64,000 nt of DNA from Sequoia sempervirens (taxonomy: Eukaryota > Streptophyta > Pinopsida > Cupressales > Cupressaceae): assembly GCA_007258455.2 (NCBI GenBank), contig VDFB02254929.1, positions 62,001-126,000 of the forward strand. Reading direction: 5' to 3'. The notes under the pieces are model-generated. The model worked only from the letters and a program-made list of their open reading frames with translations. It had not been told where the DNA came from and made no database searches. The position numbers and the translations under genes are program-made. Below are positions 58,240 through 64,000 of this stretch, piece by piece (positions within the stretch are counted from its first letter, which is position 1; each line of letters begins with the position of its first letter).

Positions 58240-59271
58240 CTAATCATCTCTAACAAACTCTAACTGAACCATCTCATTTGCATTCACTAACTCATACATC
58301 TCAACATGAAAATAATTATTCTCAAATTCACTAAAATTTGAATTTACCTTTTTATCACCTATTGCATCTTCAACTTTGTTTTCTTCTTTCATGCCTTTTA
58401 TAAGACATGCAACTGTATCACTTCCTTGTCCTATAACTAGTGTTGCAAATTCAATGTCAGTAACACAATCAAGATATTCATCCTTTCCATCTTCCTCCTC
58501 TGCATTCATTTCAATGTTAATAACACAATCAAAATATTCATCCTTTCTATCCTGCAATAATTTGTCATTCTTACAAATCTCTTTATCAAACTCCTCTTTT
58601 ACCTTCACCTCTTGTTTCTCAATTTTAACATTCTCAAATTGATTCATTGCTGCAACAACTTTATCCATTTCTACATTCTTATCCTCATCAAAACATACAT
58701 TAAAATTTGATTTTACCTCATTGCCTTGTGGTACAAATTTTACTGTTGCAATTCTTTCTTCACTATAACTCATCATATCATTCAAACACAAATCAGATTT
58801 GGTTCTAACCTCATCAAAACTTGATATTCCTCTATTCCTTACTACTGCAACAAAATTTTTAGCTTCCTCATGTTCACCCATTCCATTCACATAATTCATA
58901 AGCAAATCAGAATCGCCAACTAACTCACAAAATGCAAGTTTTACCTCCTCTTTTACTGTTGCAACTTTGGTGTTCTCTTTTTCAATGTTCTCCATTGCAC
59001 TCAACTCTTTTGTTGCTGTTGCAACCTCTATAATTTCATCCTCCATGTCTTCCAACAGACATTCCTCATAGCCAAGCTCATCAATTTCTTCGTATTCATC
59101 CTCTTCTTCTTTTGTGCCACATGCATGACACTTTGTTGCATCTTCTTTCTTTCCTGCATTCAAAATATCATTAGAAGGATAATCAAAATTACCTTCAACT
59201 CTTCTCTTTTCTCGTTTTCTCCTTTCAATCTCTTTTCTTAATTCGTCCACTTGATGCTGCAATTCTATCAT
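58240..59271 (-). CDS. Unknown 343-residue charged protein (longest open frame)
   Basis: This uninterrupted frame is remarkable in a region where every other long frame is broken. The protein starts MIELQHQVDELRKEIERRKR, a probable short coiled coil (residues 1-26). One CxxC pair (KCHACG, about 48-53) follows, then a very acidic region (EEEDEYEEIDELGYEE, about 55-71). Further on the composition is low-complexity acidic/Lys with recurring VATxK words and an internal duplication (DEYFDCVINIE and DEYLDCVTDIE near 247-275). I recognise no catalytic domain or known family. The frame is closed upstream by a stop nine codons before this Met. It lies between inverted repeats and downstream of a primer-binding-site-like motif, so it may be the gag-like protein of a non-autonomous retroelement. 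Confidence 0.5.
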   Translation of the reverse strand: MIELQHQVDELRKEIERRKREKRRVEGNFDYPSNDILNAGKKEDATKCHACGTKEEEDEYEEIDELGYEECLLEDMEDEIIEVATATKELSAMENIEKENTKVATVKEEVKLAFCELVGDSDLLMNYVNGMGEHEEAKNFVAVVRNRGISSFDEVRTKSDLCLNDMMSYSEERIATVKFVPQGNEVKSNFNVCFDEDKNVEMDKVVAAMNQFENVKIEKQEVKVKEEFDKEICKNDKLLQDRKDEYFDCVINIEMNAEEEDGKDEYLDCVTDIEFATLVIGQGSDTVACLIKGMKEENKVEDAIGDKKVNSNFSEFENNYFHVEMYELVNANEMVQLEFVRDD

Positions 59272-59429
59272 CCCAACTTTTATCTCTTCTTGCTCTCTCT
59301 AATTCTCTCTCTGATTTTCTCAAGTCCAGGAATCCTCATAATCCATCCAATGACAAAAGTATTTTTCTTCTTTCTCTTTTCCATTTTCAAGGCCTCACAA
59401 AGCCTCAACACAAATCTTCAAATCCTCAA

Positions 59430-59530
59430 GTTTTACTTATGTAAACTGCCTCCTTTGACGATCTCTCTTTCAATATTCACCAATATTATTGTAAACTGCC
59501 TCCTTTGGCGATCTGTTTACAACCATGGGA
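59430..59530. repeat. GTAAACTGCCTCCTTTG direct repeat
   Basis: GTAAACTGCCTCCTTTG followed by CGATCT occurs at about 59440 and again at about 59490, within the 5' part of the inverted-repeat structure. Confidence 0.6.
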
Positions 59531-59670
59531 ACCTCAGTTCCTCAAACCCTTTGAAAATGTTTTCTTGCAAGTTGCAGATCCATCTACAAACAAAATCCAC
59601 ACTCTCCACCCTCAAGTCCTAGTGCAAAATGCCTCTCTTTGACTCTCTGTCTACACACTCAGGAACTCTC

Positions 59671-59682
59671 GCCCTGATACCA
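59671..59682 (-). other. Primer-binding-site-like motif of the inverted-repeat element
   Basis: The minus strand reads TGGTATCAGGGC then GAGAGTTCC, one mismatch from the tRNA-Met site TGGTATCAGAGC. It begins one base inside TTCATCA, a plausible LTR end at 59684. Confidence 0.65.
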
Positions 59683-59687
59683 TTGAT

Positions 59688-59849
59688 GAAGAGGGAAACT
59701 CTCCCTTTCAAATCTAATCACAAACACACATAAAACACTATACAAGAAGGCAACAAATTACCAAGAAACACATAATAAGGAAGATAAATCTGCAACATGT
59801 ATTATGTTCAAAATCTGAAAATGAATTACATAAACATGGAGCTCATATG
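59688..59849 (-). repeat. Right arm of the 163-bp inverted repeat
   Basis: Reverse complement of 57843-58005. If the primer-binding-site reading is right, this arm is the 3' part of a minus-strand 5' LTR, and the left arm is an inverted rather than a direct copy. Confidence 0.8.
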
Positions 59850-60687
59850 CTCCCATACAATATGGGTTTCACACATACAAAAATTTACAACTTAACATTC
59901 TGGCTTCATTCTCGCAGTATTTAGGTATTGTTGATGCGTGTTTTATGACACACAACACTCTAGAATAAAGAGTCCAGACGCCTATCCTCTCCAAAAATTA
60001 CCTCTTATGCTAAGATTGCTAGAAAGGTCATACGGTAATTCCAATGTTTCGTTTGGGGGGATGGTCAAGCTCAATGGATGATGTAATATGCTGATTTCAC
60101 AAAGGGACCTTGGATAATGAACTTATTCACAAGTAGTGACGTTGAATGCTCTTATATTTTTTGGGATTTTCAGTTTTGAGGTAAAATAAAGGAAAAAGAA
60201 TGAGGGTTTAGAAACTAGATTTATGCTAAACTACTCCTACGAACTTAAGAGACAAATGCTGGATAGTGAAATTTAAACCAATCTTTGCTTTGCCAAGCAC
60301 AATGACTACAACTAGACAAAGACGGTGCAATCTTCAATGGGTTTTACGAAAGATGTCCTATTACACAATACCACCATCAGTTCGAACAATGCATATAGGT
60401 AATAGGATTCAAGTTAAACAATTTCAATGTTCAGACTAACCTTGCACATCAAATTGAAAATCATTCAATTGAAAAAGGTATGAACTAATTCCACTATTTC
60501 CAACACTATCAATCTTTCATTCATCTAAAGAAATTTAAAACTAATTTACTTTATTGAAGAAATTATGAAACCATGCAAGCTCTCAAAATAACAAATGCTC
60601 AACTCTGAATCAAATTATTATTTGAATAGCAATAGTAGCAACAATTTCAATAAGTAGCAACATGAAGGGACTTCTTCCCATAAACTT
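59850..60687. other. Unassigned AT-rich DNA
   Basis: No coding domain or boundary recognised. It should contain the 3' end of element G and the outer part of the LTR-like arm. Confidence 0.35.
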
Positions 60688-62003
60688 TTAAGTATGGATC
60701 ATAATCAGACCTTGGACTATAAAGGCCAACTTATAAAACTGCAACTCTAACTTTGCTGTTTTGGCTGATTGTAATGAGGGGCAGACCTCTAGCATTTTTC
60801 CAATTGTAATAGGAAAATCCACTCTTTGTTTGTTCCTTTTCGCCTGAAAAGAATCTACACACACCAGTTGCCTTGCAACTTCGAGCATAACAATCTTGTC
60901 TGTTGGATACCGAGGAAGTCTGTGCGGAGCATCTGAGAATCCATGAACTTTTATGTATGTAAAGGTTGGGAACTGGATGAACCAAGACCCGAATTTATCA
61001 AGCATTACCATAGCCTCCTTAGATAGCCTTTTTTGAACTGTTCCTTGAAGAACTCGCGTGATATACATAAGGAAGGCGTCATTGGTTATCTTAAAATTGT
61101 CCCTGTAATGTAGTTGGAGCTGCGGGTAACAATCATATGCTTTGAGCTGATCCTTTCGAAGTCCAACCTCCCCTTTGCAAATCAGTCCTCTGCACTTAGT
61201 GAACCATGCCAAGATATAAACCACGTAGGAACTCATATAGAAGGTTTTAGTCTTCTCCAAGTTTCTCAACTGGAAATCAATGTTATCACTTATTAACTTT
61301 GCCCAATTTATTGCTTCCTTCCCAATACGACCTCCTCTACATATGAGAACATCCATACTTCGAAGAAAGCTCCTTGAGAAGTACCCATAATCCTGTTGAT
61401 CATATGAATCATGTCACTATACTCTACTTTAAAATCCGTGCAAATTAATCTCTTTGGCAACTTGGAGCGATGTCTTTTAGGTTCCTTCATCCAGTTGGAA
61501 TTGACTATGTCCATACAGGATTCTTTAGCTTGATCAAACATGGCCTGTGATTCCTTTTGAGTCCTGTTCAGCATTTTCTGATGATGGGGAATACCAAATA
61601 CTTCTCTGACTGAATCCTCCGTGAAGTATGCCAATGTGATCCCATTAGGTGTTTTAATGGATCTAGTCTGTGGATTATATCTTCTGGCACATTCGACCAT
61701 TAACTCACTGCACTGAACTGCAGGTGGAAATCCTGCTGCTTGATGAAGTCCAGACTTAACGATGTTAGTGGCAATAGGCGTGGGAATTTCATTCTGAGCG
61801 CCAAACATCCTTCTCTTGTGTTGAATTGCATTGAACTGTTCAAAGTTGGTATCTGCTACCTTCCTCCATTTCGAGGACAATTGGGATTCTGGATAAAATT
61901 CTTTGAGGACTTCCTTTACTTGAGCTTTTCTGACTCCACCTCCCACGTTCTTTGGAGAAGACATTGTGCCTGTACAAAGCTCGAAGTTAGAAAATTTCAA
62001 CAA
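60688..62003 (-). pseudogene. Element G protein in two overlapping frames (one frameshift)
   Basis: Two frames, 62003-61308 (231 codons) and 61356-60688 (222 codons), overlap by 49 bp and read as one protein of roughly 435 residues broken by a single indel near 61315-61330 (frame 1 ends VVLGRKQ, frame 2 carries on EAINWAKLISDN). A second Met at codon 14 (MSSPKNVGGGVRK) is a likely start. Recognisable blocks are KEFYPESQLSSKWRKVADTN, ARRYNPQTRSIKTPNGITLA, YFTEDSVREVFGIP and TKTFYMSSYVVYILAW. The block around TPNGITLAYFTEDSVREVFGIP is reminiscent of plant-mobile or putative plant transposon protein domains, but that is a memory-based impression. No RT, integrase or transposase motif. Confidence 0.5.
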
Positions 62004-63221
62004 ATTTGTAAAAAGGCGATTTCTTGGCTGGAGAAATTTTAAAATTAAAAAAAATCCAAAACTTGATTAAAAGGCTGCGTAAGGAATAGATTCTTGATGA
62101 AATTTGATCCGCCTTTATTGTTTTTTAAAGAGCATTCATGGAATTTTAAACAAAATTTTGGATTTTAAAGACTTATACTGAAGTTTTCTCAAATCCACAA
62201 TGAAAAATCCTTTTCCCTTCTAAAATCGCCAGCAATAACCTTGCAGTTGTTTGAGAATTCCGGAAATGGAAGAGGAAAATCCAACTCTATGTTCTGGAAT
62301 TAAAAAAAAAATCTCCTTGCAGCTGAAGAAGAAAGACGTCTTTGGCTTGTGAGGGGTTTGCCAGTGAGAAAATTCGACTTTGCAAATAATGGAAAATAAG
62401 CTCACAAGATCATCTTTTATAATAAAATCTTTCCATATTGGTTTAGGTCGACCTCTTCTTCCATTGGGTGTCTTTGCTTTAAAACGAAAAAAGCAGTCTT
62501 ATCTTGATTCTTTGACTTTTCAAACAAGGCGTCCCTTTTGGATTGACAACTAAGTTTCATTTTAAAAATAAAACTTAGGTTATTTATTCTATTTTTTCCC
62601 TTTAGTAAAATTCGACCCTCAAGTGGACTTTTCTACTTTTCAACTGGATTTTCTTTACCAAGGCGATTTTACCTTAGAAATTTTTTTGATTCTCTCTTTG
62701 AAGATTTCAACTTTCAACTAGAATTTTCTCCTTCCTAACTGGAATTTCGCTTTATCTTGAAGTTCCTAAAGTCCAGTTCAAAATTTCACTTGCCTTAGTC
62801 GATTTCACAATTGTCCAACTGGAATTTCGAATTTTCCAATTGGATTTCCTTGTACAAGGCGGATTTTCTCAAATAGACGAATTTTAGTTGGATTTTCCAA
62901 GATTTCTCTTTGATGAACGGATTTCTCAACTAGATTTTTCGACGACTCAACTGGATTTCCTTAATGGCGCACCTCTCCAGACTTAGGCGAATTTTTATCA
63001 TGATTTTCTCGCTTTTTTACTTGATTTTTGAGTGATTTTCTCTCTTAATGGCGCGATTTTTCAATTGATTTTTTAGCTTTTGCATGCACCTTTTCTTGCT
63101 TTTCTCGTGTTTGCATGTGCTTTTCTCATGTTTGCATGCGCTTTTCTCATGATTTTTTCGATTTTTTAAAGATTTTTGCTTTATTTTTGCTTGCTTTTTA
63201 ATTCCAAAAGTGGAAACTTTT
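62004..63221. other. Element G leader: T-rich DNA with CAACTGGATTTTC-type repeats
   Basis: No gene. The words CAACTGGATTTTC, AACTGGAATTTC and CAATTGGATTTCC recur about ten times between 62610 and 62960 at irregular spacing. From 63075 to 63155 a 27-bp unit (TTTGCATGTGCTTTTCTCATG-like) is repeated about three times. The reading direction and primer-binding site make this the 5' leader of element G on the minus strand. Confidence 0.5.
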
Positions 63222-63228
63222 GACGCCA
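63222..63228 (-). other. Element G primer-binding-site-like motif
   Basis: The minus strand reads TGGCGTCAAAAG, beginning one base inside a TG...-type LTR edge at 63230. TGGCG starts are seen in non-Met primer sites of plant Ty3 elements. The match is short. Confidence 0.4.
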
Positions 63229-63229
63229 C

Positions 63230-64000
63230 TGCCTGTGAGACCTAGCACTTTCTAAAAATGTAAACTTACTAAAAATAGAAAAAAGCAAAAAAGCAACTTT
63301 CTAAAAATAGTAAATTCCAGATTGGTCCAGAAATGCCAAAAAGAAAAAAGCAAAAAAAAAAAAGTAGAATCCCTAAAAAATAGGAAGTGTCAGAATTGAG
63401 CGAAAGCACAGGCGATCCTCGTCTACCGGGTCTTCTAAGCACTTCTATGACGTTTATGTTCAGTTTCAGCCCAAATTCTCAACTTGGCTCGGGTGATGAC
63501 TCCAGACTTTGACATGAAATTTTCAAGACACCAGAGACTATGAAACTGCCACTCAAAGCTAAACCCTAAGAGCAAACCAGTGAGGGTCCCCATTTGCAAT
63601 GGGGCGATGTGTGAAATAGGTCACAATAGGTATGCAACCACCAACTCCCAAAAACCCCCTTCTCCAAATGAGCAAGCATCATTACATAGAAATTGTGTGA
63701 GAAGAAACCACCATTGGTTTTCCAAAACAACCTCCAATAACCACCTTGAATTCCAACACCCAACTTGAGGAGAGATAAGAATATAAAATATAAAATAATT
63801 CCTTGCATTCATAACCTTCATATGGGCGCCTAACTTTTGGCCAATTACCTTGGTCAATTATGACACCTTTGACTCTTGGCGGCCTTGACGGCTCCAAATA
63901 CGGACATGCAACAACATGCAAAGCTTGTGGCGCAAACATGCAAATGCATGCATAACATGGACTTGAACATGCAAGCACATGCAACCCAAGTGGTCCCCAC
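63230..64000 (-). repeat. Probable element G 5' LTR, runs off the window
   Basis: The inner edge is TGCCTGTGAGACC at 63230; the outer edge lies beyond the window. The last 100 bp are rich in ATGCA words (about 63903-63985: ACATGCAA, AAATGCATGCATAAC). A short ~100-codon frame (63984-63682, minus) spans them and is not accepted as a gene. Confidence 0.4.

Larger units (their letters stand above)
44119..64000 (+). other. MRPL46: Intron 5 of mL46 (at least 19.9 kb, runs off window)
   Basis: It starts with GTACATGTCTCC after exon 5. No acceptor-flanked exon resembling the mL46 C-terminus was found before the window ends, so I infer that the intron continues. If instead the gene is truncated here, this span is intergenic. 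It holds elements C, D and G and the 343-codon inverted-repeat structure. Confidence 0.6.

Noticed and set aside
63017..63229. 70-codon Lys-rich minus-strand frame (KHEKS repeats)
   Set aside because: Arises from a 27-bp minisatellite in the element G leader.

Overview
This window looks like nuclear DNA of a large-genome seed plant, most probably a conifer or other gymnosperm. It is AT-rich and packed with decayed LTR retrotransposons. I recognise one ordinary protein-coding gene, and it is split by very large introns. The species is not identified. The gymnosperm call is an inference from intron size, the old nested retroelement content, and the element families.

The host gene lies on the plus strand and encodes mitochondrial large-subunit ribosomal protein mL46 (MRPL46). 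Exon 1 is at 8660-8856 and exons 2-5 are clustered at 43186-44118. All visible exons join in frame through GT-AG junctions. Intron 1 is 34,329 bp, introns 2-4 are 78, 342 and 113 bp, and intron 5 runs at least 19.9 kb to the window edge. The last roughly 45 codons were not found and are expected downstream.

Region by region: 1-8635 is 5' flank with a decayed Tat-like Ty3 reverse transcriptase (3060-4680, minus) between two inverted 163-bp repeats. Intron 1 holds two solo LTRs with perfect 5-bp target-site duplications (TSDs) at 10672-12596 and 12653-14197. It then holds a nest of elements. A minus-strand chromovirus A (15546-34225) carries a solo LTR in its pol gene and another in its 5' LTR. 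Its 5' LTR also carries a complete plus-strand chromovirus B (23703-33842, TSD ATAAG). B in turn contains a hAT-like DNA transposon filled with PPR-gene fragments arranged as hairpins (26217-28194) and a solo LTR (31909-33276). Intron 1 ends with two truncated minus-strand Ty3 pieces (E 34226-35430; F 37400-40490) and a GC-rich, organelle-like repeat patch (41440-42530).

Intron 5 holds an exact 232-bp tandem duplication, a candidate solo LTR (47076-48314), a truncated Ty3 element C with a solo LTR in its integrase, and a decayed chromovirus D. It also holds a 2-kb inverted-repeat structure enclosing the longest open frame in the window (343 codons), and the 5' part of a minus-strand element G that runs off the right edge.

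Nothing here forms an operon or pathway. The mobile elements are layered insertions, and only mL46 is a plausible functional host gene. The most unusual loci are the PPR-hairpin hAT element, the inverted-repeat element with the intact 343-codon frame, and element G's unfamiliar two-frame protein.
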